This document shows positions 37,395-47,084 of a DNA stretch of 64,000 nt, one piece after another (positions within the stretch are counted from its first letter, which is position 1; each line of letters opens with the position of its first letter). The DNA is from Mucilaginibacter roseus (GTDB lineage Bacteria > Bacteroidota > Bacteroidia > Sphingobacteriales > Sphingobacteriaceae): NCBI RefSeq assembly GCF_021215455.1, contig NZ_JAJPWV010000005.1:272497-336496 (forward strand), read 5' to 3'. The position numbers were made by a program, and so were the translations under genes. The notes under the pieces were generated by a model. It was not told the origin of the DNA. It ran no database searches and was given only the letters and a program-made list of their open reading frames with translations.

Positions 37395-37907
37395 CTATCT
37401 GGCTATACCGTAAAGCTGCAGCAATTGCGTATCGCCATCCATGTAAAATTCTTTTTCTAATGTAAAGCCCAGCTTCAGCAATAACGCTCCCGAACGGATA
37501 TTTTCAGGAATGGTAATAGCAACGATCCGTCTCAAATTAAAATCGTTCCAACCTTTATTTAATACGGCTCCGGCGGCTTCAAGCGCGTAACCTTTGCCCG
37601 TATATTCTTTAAACAAAGCGTAGCCGATGTCTAGATCCTCAAGCTCATTACGCTTGATCAGCCCGCACAAACCGATGGGCGTATTATCAGATTTTAAGGT
37701 AACAGCCCACAAACCAAGGCCATATTGGGCGTAGCTGTGTATTGGCCCTTGCAGATACCTTTCAGCATCAGCAAGGTTGTGCACATCGCGGTCGCCTACA
37801 TTGGTTAGCCATTCGGGTGTGTTTACTAATACCAGTATAAATTCGGCATCAGCTAAGGTAAGTTCGCGCAAAATCAGGCGTTCAGTCTCAATAATTATAT
37901 TGGCCAT
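37395..37907 (-). CDS. GNAT family N-acetyltransferase (RimJ/RimL type)
   Basis: A 170-residue acetyltransferase. It begins IIETERLILRELTLADAEFIL, the standard opening of the RimJ/RimL group. The acetyl-CoA-binding region is LDIGYALFKEYTGKGYALEA (xxGxGxA type), and it ends RSGALLLKLGFTLEKEF. Substrate (a protein N-terminus or a small amine) is not readable. It sits 60 bases downstream of DUF3822 in minus order and is probably transcribed separately. Confidence 0.9.
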   Translation of the reverse strand: MANIIIETERLILRELTLADAEFILVLVNTPEWLTNVGDRDVHNLADAERYLQGPIHSYAQYGLGLWAVTLKSDNTPIGLCGLIKRNELEDLDIGYALFKEYTGKGYALEAAGAVLNKGWNDFNLRRIVAITIPENIRSGALLLKLGFTLEKEFYMDGDTQLLQLYGIAR

Positions 37908-37943
37908 TACACAGCCAATATAATTATTATAAACTGTTATAAG

Positions 37944-38720
37944 TTACGCACCCTGCCCTAAATTTATCATCAGGCCGCCATCCATAGCGTAGGTTGAGCC
38001 GGTTACGTAATTTGCCGCCGGCGATGCCAGGAACAGAGCTACCTGCGCAATCTCTTCAGGCTTACCGGCGCGCTTAGCGGGTATATGCGATGTAGCTTCT
38101 TTCAGTTGCTCCGGGTCATCCATCGCCTTTTGGTTCATCGGCGTAAGTATCATGCCCGGGGCGATATTGTTAACCGTGGTACCGCTTTCGGCAAGTTCGA
38201 GCGCAAGCGAACGGGTAAAGTTACGCAGGGCGCCTTTCGAGGCATTGTAATCGGCATTGCCTGGGGTCGCTATTTCCTCGTGAATGGATGATATATTGAT
38301 GATCTTGCCCTTAATATTGCTTTTTTGCAGATGCTGAACGAACTTACGGCTGGTAAAAAACGGACCATAAACATTGGTGCGAATGCAGGTATCAAACGTC
38401 TTGGTATCCATTTCGGCAACCTTTGTGTTTGAGCCGTTTACCGCGGCGTTATTCACCAATATATCAAGCCCGCCAAGCTCGGTAATAATTTGATCGATGG
38501 CCTCGTTTACCTTTTCTTCCTCTGTTACGTCGAGTTTTAAGGATAGCGCTTTAACGCCATGTTCCTCAATGCGTGTTTTGGTTTCCTTTGCACCCTCTTC
38601 GTCAGAGCGGTAACAAATAGCTACTGATGCGCCTTCCTTTGCAAAAGCTATGGCGGTTGCACGACCAATGCCTGAATCGGCACCCGTTATAAAAGCTACT
38701 TTTGATTGTAAAATGCCCAT
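37944..38720 (-). CDS. SDR family oxidoreductase (glucose-1-dehydrogenase-like)
   Basis: A 258-residue classical SDR. TGADSGIGRA is near residues 11-20, then NNAA, the serine in NISSIHEE, and catalytic Tyr158-Lys162 (YNASK). The C-terminus has the family's GSTYAMDGGL. ATG 38720 gives the normal SDR start; a GTG further upstream would add an unlikely tail. The closest familiar type is glucose-1-dehydrogenase, but the true substrate is unknown. Confidence 0.9.
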   Translation of the reverse strand: MGILQSKVAFITGADSGIGRATAIAFAKEGASVAICYRSDEEGAKETKTRIEEHGVKALSLKLDVTEEEKVNEAIDQIITELGGLDILVNNAAVNGSNTKVAEMDTKTFDTCIRTNVYGPFFTSRKFVQHLQKSNIKGKIINISSIHEEIATPGNADYNASKGALRNFTRSLALELAESGTTVNNIAPGMILTPMNQKAMDDPEQLKEATSHIPAKRAGKPEEIAQVALFLASPAANYVTGSTYAMDGGLMINLGQGA

Positions 38721-38796
38721 ATTTTTTTCGGTTGATGTTTTAAACAAAAACCTCACCGGGCAAAAATGTTTTGAGTAATAATTAAATTAACACCTA

Positions 38797-40011
38797 TCAG
38801 CCATTGTGCGGCGTATAAAATGGCGTGCGTTTCCAAACTATCATATACAGCAGTGCCAATAAAGCAATTGCCGCGCAGATGAATAAGCTAATCGGGATGC
38901 GCGCCAGTACGTCCTGATAATAGGTGCCAGCCAGCAAAGCGCCTAAGCCGATACCAGCTTCCAGTGAGATGTACATTGTTGCAACGGCCTTGCCCCGGTA
39001 TTGCGGGTCGCTAAGGTCAACCGTCCAGGCGTTAATAGCCGGCGAGGCAATGCCCGAACCAATGCCGAATAAAACCGCGCCTGTTAATAGCATAAATGGT
39101 GTACTGCCAAATCCTGAAACCAGTAATGAAACCGCTATGATAGCAATACCCGCGCGGATAACATTAACGCGGCCATGCCTGTCAGACACTTTGCCGGCTA
39201 CGAAACGGATCAGCAGAGAGGCTATGGTAAACACCATAAAGAACATCCCCTTATTAGCGATACCGATATGTTGAGACCAATCTGGAATTACGGTTAATAT
39301 TGCGCCGTATGGCATATAGGATATTAGCGTCACTACGCCTGCCGGAATCACCCGGCGGTCAATAATGTCATTCTTAGAGATACGGAAAAGCGAAAAGCTG
39401 AATGGCTTTTTATCCTTAAGCGTTTCTTTCATATTCATCAGTATGATGATTGACATCAGCGCCAGGGCAGATGAAGAGTAAAACAAAACGTCTATCGAAA
39501 AATGTAACGTTATAGCGCTGCCGATTGCAGGCCCAATAGCCATGCCGGTACTAAAGCATAACCCATGTATGCCCAGCGCCTCGCCCCATCGGCTTTGCGG
39601 TATTACATCAGCCACATAGGCTGCGGTAGCCGTAGGCTTAAACCCGGTTGAAAACCCGTGGATCAACCGCAAAAACAAAAAACCACTTACGCTGCCTAAC
39701 ACAGGGTACAAAAACCCGCAAACAAAACATACGATGGAACCCACTGCCATTATGGGTACACGGCCTATGGTGTCAGTAAACTTACCGCTAAACGGGCGCG
39801 ATATGCCAGCGGTTAAAGTAAACAATGCGATGATCAGTCCCTTATATTCCGCCCCACCCAAGCTGCTCAGATACGCAGGCAATTCAGGTATCAGCATGTT
39901 AAAACTTGCCGAAAAAAGCAGGGAGCTCAGGCAAAGCAAACAAAATTGTAAGGTGTAAATACTTTTAGCGGGCTGGGTTTCGGCGTTTACCGTTTCCGTA
40001 TCATCATTCAT
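38797..40011 (-). CDS. MFS transporter (DHA1-type, 12 TM)
   Basis: A 404-residue permease with twelve predicted helices. Motif A is GKFTDTIGRVPIM between helices 2 and 3 and recurs as GKVSDRHGRVNVI in the second half. RLIHGFSTGFKPTATAAYVAD matches the drug/H+ antiporter group. ATG 40011 is preferred over TTG 40023. It could export a drug or a metabolite; substrate unknown. Confidence 0.9.
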   Translation of the reverse strand: MNDDTETVNAETQPAKSIYTLQFCLLCLSSLLFSASFNMLIPELPAYLSSLGGAEYKGLIIALFTLTAGISRPFSGKFTDTIGRVPIMAVGSIVCFVCGFLYPVLGSVSGFLFLRLIHGFSTGFKPTATAAYVADVIPQSRWGEALGIHGLCFSTGMAIGPAIGSAITLHFSIDVLFYSSSALALMSIIILMNMKETLKDKKPFSFSLFRISKNDIIDRRVIPAGVVTLISYMPYGAILTVIPDWSQHIGIANKGMFFMVFTIASLLIRFVAGKVSDRHGRVNVIRAGIAIIAVSLLVSGFGSTPFMLLTGAVLFGIGSGIASPAINAWTVDLSDPQYRGKAVATMYISLEAGIGLGALLAGTYYQDVLARIPISLFICAAIALLALLYMIVWKRTPFYTPHNG

Positions 40012-40141
40012 CGTCGGCGGCAAAGATAGGCCTTTTTGAAGAATGGGCGTGTAACAAGCCGGCTGTATTAATTATTATGCAAACGTTCAAACTGTTAGCC
40101 TGAATATTACGTAATTGTTAATATCCAATAAAACCTATTTT

Positions 40142-40357
40142 ATGTTTTCAGTAAACCAAATGATATCGGCCAACATCCGGAAGGTACGTAAAGCGCGTAA
40201 TTTTTCGCAGGATTATGTAGCCATGAAGGCCAGGATATCACAAAATGCCTACAGTAAAATTGAGCTTGGCTATTCAAAGATCAGCCTTGAACGATTTTTT
40301 CTGATCGCTGACGCGCTCGGGGTTGACTACGCGCAACTCATTCAGCCGAACGATTAA
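40142..40357 (+). CDS. Small XRE-family HTH regulator
   Basis: A 71-residue protein that is essentially one helix-turn-helix domain: IRKVRKARNFSQDYVAMKAR, then ISQNAYSKIELGYSKISLERF and LGVDYAQLIQ. This is the Cro/C1 (XRE) fold seen in stand-alone regulators. ATG 40142 is chosen; an upstream ATG at 40115 would add residues with no counterpart in the domain. A strong terminator follows 10 bases after the stop, so it is monocistronic. Target unknown. Confidence 0.85.
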   Translation: MFSVNQMISANIRKVRKARNFSQDYVAMKARISQNAYSKIELGYSKISLERFFLIADALGVDYAQLIQPND

Positions 40358-40367
40358 TTAACCCCTT

Positions 40368-40410
40368 ACGTGTAAGTAAATTATGTTCATAGTTTACTTA
40401 CACGTTTTTT
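40368..40410 (+). terminator. Intrinsic terminator of the XRE gene
   Basis: A 13-bp perfect stem (ACGTGTAAGTAAA / TTTACTTACACGT), a 12-base loop, then a T-run. Confidence 0.85.
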
Positions 40411-40416
40411 CAAAAC

Positions 40417-40449
40417 AAAAAACCGGCTGCACAATTAAGTGCAAACCGG
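40417..40449 (-). terminator. Intrinsic terminator of the RND efflux operon
   Basis: On the minus strand CCGGTTTGCAC pairs with GTGCAGCCGG around TTAATT, with one bulged base and one G-T pair, and is followed by six T. It lies 26 bases after the stop of the outer-membrane factor gene. Confidence 0.7.
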
Positions 40450-40475
40450 CTTTCACTAAATACTAAGTTTTTTTA

Positions 40476-41891
40476 TTATTGCCAGCCTCCGCCTAATGAG
40501 CGGTAAAGCTCAACAACGGCGCCTAACTGCTGGCGCTGTATGGATGCCAGGTTAAGCTGGGCTTGTAAAGCGTTGGTTTGCGCGGTAATTACTTCCAGGT
40601 AATTGGCCATGTCGCTTTTAAATAATAAGCGCGCGTTTTTTACCGCCTGGTTCAGGGTATCAACCTGGCCGGTAGCAATTTGCCTTTGCTGCTGCAATTT
40701 TTGATTTTGCACCAGGGCATTGCTTACCTCGCCTACTGCGTTCAACACCGATTGCCTGAACTGCAATACCGCTTGCTCGCGTTGAATTTTAGCGACCTCG
40801 TATTGTGTTTTCAAGGTACGGTTTCTGAAGATAGGCTGTAATACCGTACCTGTAGCCAAACCAAATAATGAACCCGGGATATTAAACCAATTGCTTGATT
40901 TAAATGACTGCAAGCCGCCCTGTGCCGTAATGGTAAGCGACGGGTACATATTAGCCTGCGCCACCCCAACCTGCGCGTTTGATGATACCAACGCCATCTC
41001 GCTCGAGCGCACATCGGGCCTGCGACTTAGTAAGGCGGCTGGTAAACCAGCGTTAAGCGAGGTTGGCAGCTCTGCGGTTTCAATGCCTTTGTTACGTGCT
41101 ATCGCGCCGGGTAACTGGCCGGTCAATATCTGTAACGCATTTTCTTGTATAGTGATGCTTTGTTCAAGCTGCGGAATTAGCAGCGCCGTTGTTTGACGTT
41201 GCGCATCAGCCTGCTGAACAGCCAGCAGGTTAACCTCGCCTGCATTCTTCAGCAGGCGAGTTAAGTTAACCGTACTGTCGCTAAGACTTAGGTTTTGTTT
41301 GGCGATGGTCAACTGTTTGTCCAGCATCAGCAGGTTGTAATAACCTTGTGCTATATCGGCAACCAGTTGTGTTTGTACCGCCTTTGTAGCTTCGTACGTT
41401 TGCAGGTATTGCGCCATGATGGATTCCTTTTGCCTGCGGATCTTGCCCCAGGTATCCAGCTCCCATGATAGCAACAGGCTGGCGTTATAATCTTCAATGT
41501 GCTTGCTTCCTAAAAAGCTGCTCGCACTAAGGCCGTTCAAGCTATTGTCTGACGGGCGGTTGTACTGCCCGGTTACCTGCAAATTCAATTGGGGTAATAA
41601 CGATAGCTTGGCCTGTTTTACCTGTTGTTGGGCAATATCAATACGTTTAACCGCTATTTGCAGGTTATAATTGTATTTAATACCCTTATCAATTAAGCCC
41701 TGCAAAGTAGTATCAGTAAAAAACTGCTTCCACTGTATGTTAGCAATGCTACTGGTATCGGCATAGCTTACACCGGCAAATTTTTCGGGAAGCTGCACCG
41801 TTGGGCGCTGGTAGTTTTTACCTGCCTTACAAGCGTTCAGGGTTAACGCTATCAGCATTGCGGCATATATAATTAAACTATTCTTTTTCAT
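40476..41891 (-). CDS. RND efflux outer-membrane factor (OprM/NodT family lipoprotein)
   Basis: A 471-residue TolC-type channel protein. From ATG 41891 the signal ends in LNAC with lipidation at Cys21. KNYQRPTVQLPEKFAG is the usual OprM/NodT lead. Two coiled-coil OEP repeats follow, with SRRPDVRSSEMALVSSNAQVGVAQA between them. It forms the outer-membrane duct for the pump encoded upstream, with 16 bases between the genes. A longer TTG start at 41921 would overlap the pump gene and spoil the signal peptide. Confidence 0.95.
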   Translation of the reverse strand: MKKNSLIIYAAMLIALTLNACKAGKNYQRPTVQLPEKFAGVSYADTSSIANIQWKQFFTDTTLQGLIDKGIKYNYNLQIAVKRIDIAQQQVKQAKLSLLPQLNLQVTGQYNRPSDNSLNGLSASSFLGSKHIEDYNASLLLSWELDTWGKIRRQKESIMAQYLQTYEATKAVQTQLVADIAQGYYNLLMLDKQLTIAKQNLSLSDSTVNLTRLLKNAGEVNLLAVQQADAQRQTTALLIPQLEQSITIQENALQILTGQLPGAIARNKGIETAELPTSLNAGLPAALLSRRPDVRSSEMALVSSNAQVGVAQANMYPSLTITAQGGLQSFKSSNWFNIPGSLFGLATGTVLQPIFRNRTLKTQYEVAKIQREQAVLQFRQSVLNAVGEVSNALVQNQKLQQQRQIATGQVDTLNQAVKNARLLFKSDMANYLEVITAQTNALQAQLNLASIQRQQLGAVVELYRSLGGGWQ

Positions 41892-41907
41892 GATGATATA
41901 TGATGGA

Positions 41908-44900
41908 TCAGGCGTTTTCAAGTTGAACTTGTTGATTGGCTTTTACTTCAGTTTTCTTTTTACCACCGCTCAGTTTTTCCTGCAAGGCCTGGAAGATGAC
42001 GAACAACACCGGGATAACAAATACACCCAGTATAACACCGGTAAGCATCCCTCCTACGGCACCTGCGCCAATACTGTGGTTACCCAGGGCTGATGCACCT
42101 TTGGCCCTCATCAGCGGGATCAAACCTACGATGAATGCGAACGAGGTCATCAATATCGGGCGAAGCCTTAATTGAGATGCTTCAAGAGCAGCCTCAACTA
42201 AACCCATGCCTGCTTTACGGCGTTGAACAGCGTACTCTACAATCAGGATGGCGTTTTTAGCTAATAAACCGATGAGCATGATCAAACACACCTGTACGTA
42301 GATGTTATTATCAATGCCCAGCATGTTGATGAAGAGCATTACACCGAATATACCCAGCGGTATGGTCAGTATAACCGCCAGCGGCAGTATATAACTTTCG
42401 TACTGCGCAGCCAGCAGGAAGTACACGAATATCATACTCATGACGAAAATGAGCAGTATTTGCGAGCCGGCGTTGATCTCCTCACGGGTCATGCCTGTCC
42501 ACTCGTAACCAAAACCGCGTGGCAATGCTTGTTTAGCTGTTTCTTCAACGGCTTTAATAGCGTCGCCTGTACTGTAGCCGGGCTTAGGCACACCGTTAAT
42601 AGTTACGGCGTTAAACAGGTTATTACGTGTTACCGTTTCGGGGCCATAAACGCGTTTTAATTTAACCACCGAGTTAACCGGCACCATTTCGCCTTGATTG
42701 TTTTTTACAAATATGTTGTTGAGCGATTGCGGGTTGGTACGATAAGCGGCATCAGCCTGCACCATTACACGGTAGTATTTACCAAAGCGGTTAAAATCGC
42801 TTACAAAGCTACTACCGTAGTACACTTGCAGCGTTTGCAATAAGTCCTTGACCTGCACACCTAACTGGCGGGCCTTGGCATTGTCAACATCCAGTTGATA
42901 TTGCGGATTACCGGCAGCAAACGTGGTGAAGGCGTAGGCAATCTCTTTACGTTGCATCAAGGCACCTAAAAATGCCTTGGTGGTTGAATCCAACTTACCC
43001 ATGGTACCGTTGGTTCTGTCCTGCAACATCATTTCAAAACCGTTTACGTTACCAAAACCCTGTACCGTTGGGAAAGTGAAGAAGAACGCGCTTGCGCCTT
43101 TAACCTGCGCGGCAACTTTTTGAGTCATCATGGCGGTGATCTGGTTCAAATCTTTCACTTCACCACGATCATCTTCAGCCTTCATGCGGATGAAACCGGC
43201 ACCGTAAGATGAAGCGTTGGCGTTGGTGATAAAGTTCAAACCTTCTACCTGGTAATGGTTCTGCGTGATCGGATCTTTCTTTACAATATCATCAATCTCC
43301 TTCATCGCTTTACGGGTTTGCTCCAATGAGTTACCCGGAGGGGTATTTACAGCATAAAGCAAGAAGCCTTGATCCTCTGTAGGAATGAAGCCGGATGGCG
43401 TACGTTTGATCATGACAAAAGTAACCGCGGCCACTAATGCCAAACCTGATACTGCTACCCATTTGCGTTTGATCAGGAACTGAATCGATTTGATATACTT
43501 GCCTGTAAGCGCGTTAAAGCCTGTATTGAATGCGGCAAAGAAACGACCAACAAAGCCTTTACGCTCTGTATGACCATGTTCGCCTTCGGCATGCGGGTTT
43601 TTTAGGAATAAGGCAGTAAGTGCCGGACTAAGCGTTAAAGCGTTCAATGCCGAGATCAGGATCGCGATAGCCAGGGTAAAAGCGAACTGGCGATAAAACA
43701 CACCCGCCGGGCCCTGCATAAAGCCTACCGGTACGAATACCGCCGCCATTACCAATGTTATGGATACGATAGCGCCTGAGATTTCGCTCATGGATTCGAT
43801 GGTCGCCGTTTTAGCGTCCTGCCCCGTATGTTCCATTTTGGCGTGGACCGCCTCAACCACCACAATGGCGTCATCCACCACAATACCTATGGCGAGTACC
43901 AATGCGAATAAGGTGAGCAGGTTGATACTGAAACCAAACAGCCCCATGAAGAAGAAAGTACCCACAATAGCCACCGGAACAGCAATAGCCGGAATTAAGG
44001 TAGAGCGGAAATCCTGCAAGAAGATGAACACCACAATAAATACCAGCACGAATGCTTCAATAAGCGTATGTTGTACCTGCTCAATAGAGGCATCCAAAAA
44101 TTCCTTGGTATTGTACATTACCACCGGCTCAATGCCTTTTGGTAACGTGGTTGAGAATTCATCCAGCAAACGTTTTGCTTCTGTTAAGATGTCGTTAGCG
44201 TTTGAGCCTGCTGTTTGGAAGATAGCCACACCTGATGTAGCGCTACCATTAAGCACACTGTTTGATGAGTAAGTGTAAGAGCCGAACTCCACACGGGCAA
44301 CGTCCTGTAAGCGGATGGTTGATCCATCGGCATTGGCTTTGATCACGATGTTCTCGTAATCTTTCACCTTGTTCAGCTTGCCTTTGTATTTTAACACGTA
44401 TTCAAAAACTTCCTTACTGCTCTCGCCCATACGGCCCGGAGCGGCTTCTAAGCTTTGATCCTGGATAGCATTAGTTACATCGGCAGGAGCAAGATTGTAA
44501 GCGGTTAAACGATCAGGTTTTAGCCAGATACGCATTGAGTAATCGTGCGTACCGAAAGGCTGCGCCTGGCCCACACCGGGAATACGTTGCAACTGCGGTA
44601 TCAGGTTGATTTTGATATAGTTCTGCAAAAAGGTTTCGTTGTACGATGTATCCTTACTGGCCAGCGCCACGAACATAATGATACTATTTTGCACCTTTTG
44701 GGTTGATACACCGGTTTGTACGGCTTCCTGCGGTATCTGGCTCAAGGCTTTCGATACGCGGTTTTGTACGTTAACGGCGGCAATATCCGGATCGGTACCC
44801 TGTTTAAAATAAACGTTCAGGGTCATGGAGCCGTCGTTACTGGAGTTTGAGGTCATGTAGGTCATGTTCTCCACACCGTTCACGGCTTCCTCAATAGGCG

Positions 44901-45087
44901 TGGCAACCGAACGTGCAACCACCTCGGCGTTTGCACCCGGATAGGATGCGGTTACCTGTACCGTTGGTGGCGCGATATCAGGAAACTGTGTGATAGGTAA
45001 ACCTAACAGCGATACGATCCCCAGCAAGAGCAGAAGTATGGAGATCACTGTTGAAAGGACGGGCCTTTCTATAAACTTTTTAAGCAT
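41908..45087 (-). CDS. RND multidrug efflux pump, inner-membrane permease (AcrB/HAE1 family)
   Basis: A 1059-residue proton-driven permease. It starts FIERPVLSTVISILLLLLGI and has PTVQVTASYPGANAEVV. Transmembrane segment 4 shows the proton-relay acids in GIVVDDAIVVVEAVHAKME, with the family's GAIVSITLVMAAVFVPVGFM next. Porter-domain motif TRNNLFNAVTINGVPKPGYS is typical. It is transcribed after the adaptor gene. Substrates are likely toxic hydrophobic compounds controlled through the linked TetR. Confidence 0.97.
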   Translation of the reverse strand: MLKKFIERPVLSTVISILLLLLGIVSLLGLPITQFPDIAPPTVQVTASYPGANAEVVARSVATPIEEAVNGVENMTYMTSNSSNDGSMTLNVYFKQGTDPDIAAVNVQNRVSKALSQIPQEAVQTGVSTQKVQNSIIMFVALASKDTSYNETFLQNYIKINLIPQLQRIPGVGQAQPFGTHDYSMRIWLKPDRLTAYNLAPADVTNAIQDQSLEAAPGRMGESSKEVFEYVLKYKGKLNKVKDYENIVIKANADGSTIRLQDVARVEFGSYTYSSNSVLNGSATSGVAIFQTAGSNANDILTEAKRLLDEFSTTLPKGIEPVVMYNTKEFLDASIEQVQHTLIEAFVLVFIVVFIFLQDFRSTLIPAIAVPVAIVGTFFFMGLFGFSINLLTLFALVLAIGIVVDDAIVVVEAVHAKMEHTGQDAKTATIESMSEISGAIVSITLVMAAVFVPVGFMQGPAGVFYRQFAFTLAIAILISALNALTLSPALTALFLKNPHAEGEHGHTERKGFVGRFFAAFNTGFNALTGKYIKSIQFLIKRKWVAVSGLALVAAVTFVMIKRTPSGFIPTEDQGFLLYAVNTPPGNSLEQTRKAMKEIDDIVKKDPITQNHYQVEGLNFITNANASSYGAGFIRMKAEDDRGEVKDLNQITAMMTQKVAAQVKGASAFFFTFPTVQGFGNVNGFEMMLQDRTNGTMGKLDSTTKAFLGALMQRKEIAYAFTTFAAGNPQYQLDVDNAKARQLGVQVKDLLQTLQVYYGSSFVSDFNRFGKYYRVMVQADAAYRTNPQSLNNIFVKNNQGEMVPVNSVVKLKRVYGPETVTRNNLFNAVTINGVPKPGYSTGDAIKAVEETAKQALPRGFGYEWTGMTREEINAGSQILLIFVMSMIFVYFLLAAQYESYILPLAVILTIPLGIFGVMLFINMLGIDNNIYVQVCLIMLIGLLAKNAILIVEYAVQRRKAGMGLVEAALEASQLRLRPILMTSFAFIVGLIPLMRAKGASALGNHSIGAGAVGGMLTGVILGVFVIPVLFVIFQALQEKLSGGKKKTEVKANQQVQLENA

Positions 45088-45168
45088 GATAGTGGTATTA
45101 AGTACCTCCCGGCGCTTACCGGGAATACAGTTAATAAGGTATTATGTATTTAGAATGAACTATTTAGC

Positions 45169-46350
45169 TTACAGCGCTGCTGTTTTCAGCACACTATCTG
45201 CAGGCAATACCTGTGGTTTGATCTGTACGCCATCGCGCAACCTGTCAATACCCTTGTAAACAATTTTATCACCGGCTTTAAGGCCTTTTGATACCAGGTA
45301 AAAGTGACCGCTTGTGCCGGTAACCGTTAGTGGCGTACCTACTACTTTATTGCTATCGGTAAGCGCGTAAACAAACACTTTATCCTGCAATTCAAAGGTA
45401 GCCTCCTGCGGTACCAGCAAAGAGTTGCTGGTTACGCTCGGTATGCGTATTTTACCGGTATTACCAGAACGTAACAGGCCACTATTGTTGGCAAAAGTGG
45501 CCCTGAAGCTGATGGTACCGTTTGTTTTATCAAACTGACCTTTAGCCAGTTCCACCTTACCTTTTTGCGGATAGATGTTGTTATCGGCTAATAATAATTC
45601 TACTTCAGGCAGGTGTTTGATCTTGTCTTCAATAGTGTTACCGGCATAGTGTTCCTTAAAGTTGATAAAGTCAACCTCGCTCATGGTAAAGTAAGCGTGA
45701 ACCGCTTTATTTTCTGATAGTACAGTTAATGGCTCGGTTTGCACCTTGCCTACCAAGCTACCGGTTTTAAAAGGAATACTGCCTACATAGCCATCGGCGG
45801 GCGCGGTAACGCTGGTGTAGTCTAAATTGATTTTGGCTGATTCAACCTGAGCCTGGGCCTGGGCAACATTCGCTTTAGCGGCATTGTAAGCTGCTTTTGC
45901 CGAACGTAGCTGCACATCAGACACCACATTATTTTCAACCAGCGGCGTTAGTTTGCTTACATTGATGGATGCTGTTTCAAGCGATGCCTGGGCTGAAAGC
46001 AACATGGCTTTAGCCGTGTTCAGTTGCTCGCGGAACGGGCGTGCATCAATTTTAAAAAGTGTTTGACCTTTGTGTACCTGTGCGCCCTCGTCAACATAAA
46101 TAGCTTCAAGGTAGCCATCAACCTGCGGACGGATCTCAATATCACGGCTACCTTCAAGCGATGCGGTGTATTCGCTATAAGTGGTAACCGGCTTGCTTTC
46201 AACAGCTACTACCGGAAGCTCCTGTGGTGGCGGCGCACCCGCGCCCGGCGTTGATGAACTGCAACTGCTATATAAAACCAAGGCGGCAATGGACACAAAA
46301 AGTGGCACATTTTGCCTTATTGAAAGAATAGATTTGCTTAGCGTTTTCAT
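45169..46350 (-). CDS. RND efflux periplasmic adaptor (MFP, AcrA/HlyD family)
   Basis: A 393-residue membrane-fusion protein. Signal peptide with a possible lipidation Cys30 (LYSSC). The biotinyl-lipoyl half-motifs are IEIRPQVDGYLEAIYVDEGAQVH and YTSVTAPADGYVGSIPF, with a coiled coil between (LLSAQASLETASINVSKL). C-terminal beta-barrel and membrane-proximal domains follow. ATG 46350 is chosen for its signal peptide; an upstream ATG at 46416 overlaps a palindrome. It is the first pump gene after the operator at 46428. Confidence 0.95.
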   Translation of the reverse strand: MKTLSKSILSIRQNVPLFVSIAALVLYSSCSSSTPGAGAPPPQELPVVAVESKPVTTYSEYTASLEGSRDIEIRPQVDGYLEAIYVDEGAQVHKGQTLFKIDARPFREQLNTAKAMLLSAQASLETASINVSKLTPLVENNVVSDVQLRSAKAAYNAAKANVAQAQAQVESAKINLDYTSVTAPADGYVGSIPFKTGSLVGKVQTEPLTVLSENKAVHAYFTMSEVDFINFKEHYAGNTIEDKIKHLPEVELLLADNNIYPQKGKVELAKGQFDKTNGTISFRATFANNSGLLRSGNTGKIRIPSVTSNSLLVPQEATFELQDKVFVYALTDSNKVVGTPLTVTGTSGHFYLVSKGLKAGDKIVYKGIDRLRDGVQIKPQVLPADSVLKTAAL

Positions 46351-46403
46351 GTAATTTATATGTTTAGCGTGTATGAATACTTGTATATGAAGTCTTATTA
46401 TTA

Positions 46404-46417
46404 AATGTTTAAACATT
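46404..46417. promoter_or_regulatory. 14-bp palindrome AATGTTTAAACATT upstream of the adaptor gene
   Basis: A perfect palindrome 54 bases upstream of the adaptor ATG and 11 bases from the TetR-type operator. It may be a second protein site or chance in AT-rich DNA. Confidence 0.3.
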
Positions 46418-46427
46418 GTTATATTTC

Positions 46428-46442
46428 CTAACAGTGTTAGGT
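46428..46442. promoter_or_regulatory. TetR-type operator, copy 1 (before the adaptor gene)
   Basis: CCTAACAGTGTTAGG is a perfect 7-1-7 palindrome lying between the tetR stop and the adaptor start. The same core recurs at 47085-47099 before tetR, which makes it a likely binding site of the TetR product. Confidence 0.8.
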
Positions 46443-46467
46443 ATAGCTCGAAAAAATTTTGGAACCG

Positions 46468-47067
46468 CTACTGCAAATTTTTTGTGAAGCCTGCTATGGC
46501 GTCATCCAAAACCATTTTATTAAGTTCATCGTCAATGGAGGAATTGCCGGTGATCTTGATCGAAATTAAGCCGTGCATTACTGACCAGAATGTGTGGTAC
46601 TTCAGGCAGGAATTAATATCAGTGCGTTTGCTTTTTTTGATAAGCGCCTCTATCGGCTCCATCACCAAAGCCCTGAATTTTTCCTGCTCGGGCATGGCCT
46701 TGCTTATTTCGCAACACTGCATTCCTATGCCAAACATTAACTGGTAGAGCTGTATGTTGTTGATGCCAAAGTCCCAGTAAGCATCAGCCATCGCCCTGAT
46801 CTGTTCTGCCGGATCATCGTGGGCGTCTTTCGCCTCGATCATCTTTTTGGAGAGTTTACGAAAACCCTTTTTTGCAAATTCAAGATATATGGCTTCTTTA
46901 TTTTCAAAATGGTCATAAATAACAGGCACGCTGTATTCAATGGCATCGGCTATTTTGCGAATAGATAATGCACCCCATCCGTCTTTTTCAACCATTTGCC
47001 ATGCAGCACAAATAATATCATGCTTCACCTCTTCCTTCTGCCGCTGCCTGCGCTCTAATATTCCCAT
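46468..47067 (-). CDS. TetR/AcrR family repressor of the efflux operon
   Basis: A 199-residue regulator. The N-terminal HTH spans residues 15-60 (WGALSIRKIADAIEYSVPVIYDHFENKEAIY). The C-terminal helical ligand domain contains YQLMFGIGMQCCEISKAM and SVMHGLISIKITG, a WHG-like arrangement. It is encoded directly ahead of the MFP-RND-OMF genes and is flanked on both sides by the same palindrome, so autorepression and repression of the pump are well supported. Inducer unknown. Confidence 0.92.
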   Translation of the reverse strand: MGILERRQRQKEEVKHDIICAAWQMVEKDGWGALSIRKIADAIEYSVPVIYDHFENKEAIYLEFAKKGFRKLSKKMIEAKDAHDDPAEQIRAMADAYWDFGINNIQLYQLMFGIGMQCCEISKAMPEQEKFRALVMEPIEALIKKSKRTDINSCLKYHTFWSVMHGLISIKITGNSSIDDELNKMVLDDAIAGFTKNLQ

Positions 47068-47084
47068 TGTGTTATAATGTACAA

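Noticed and set aside
43760..44272. 170-codon plus-strand frame opposite the RND permease
   Set aside because: Low-complexity Ser/Thr/Met-rich antisense shadow of the AcrB-type gene.
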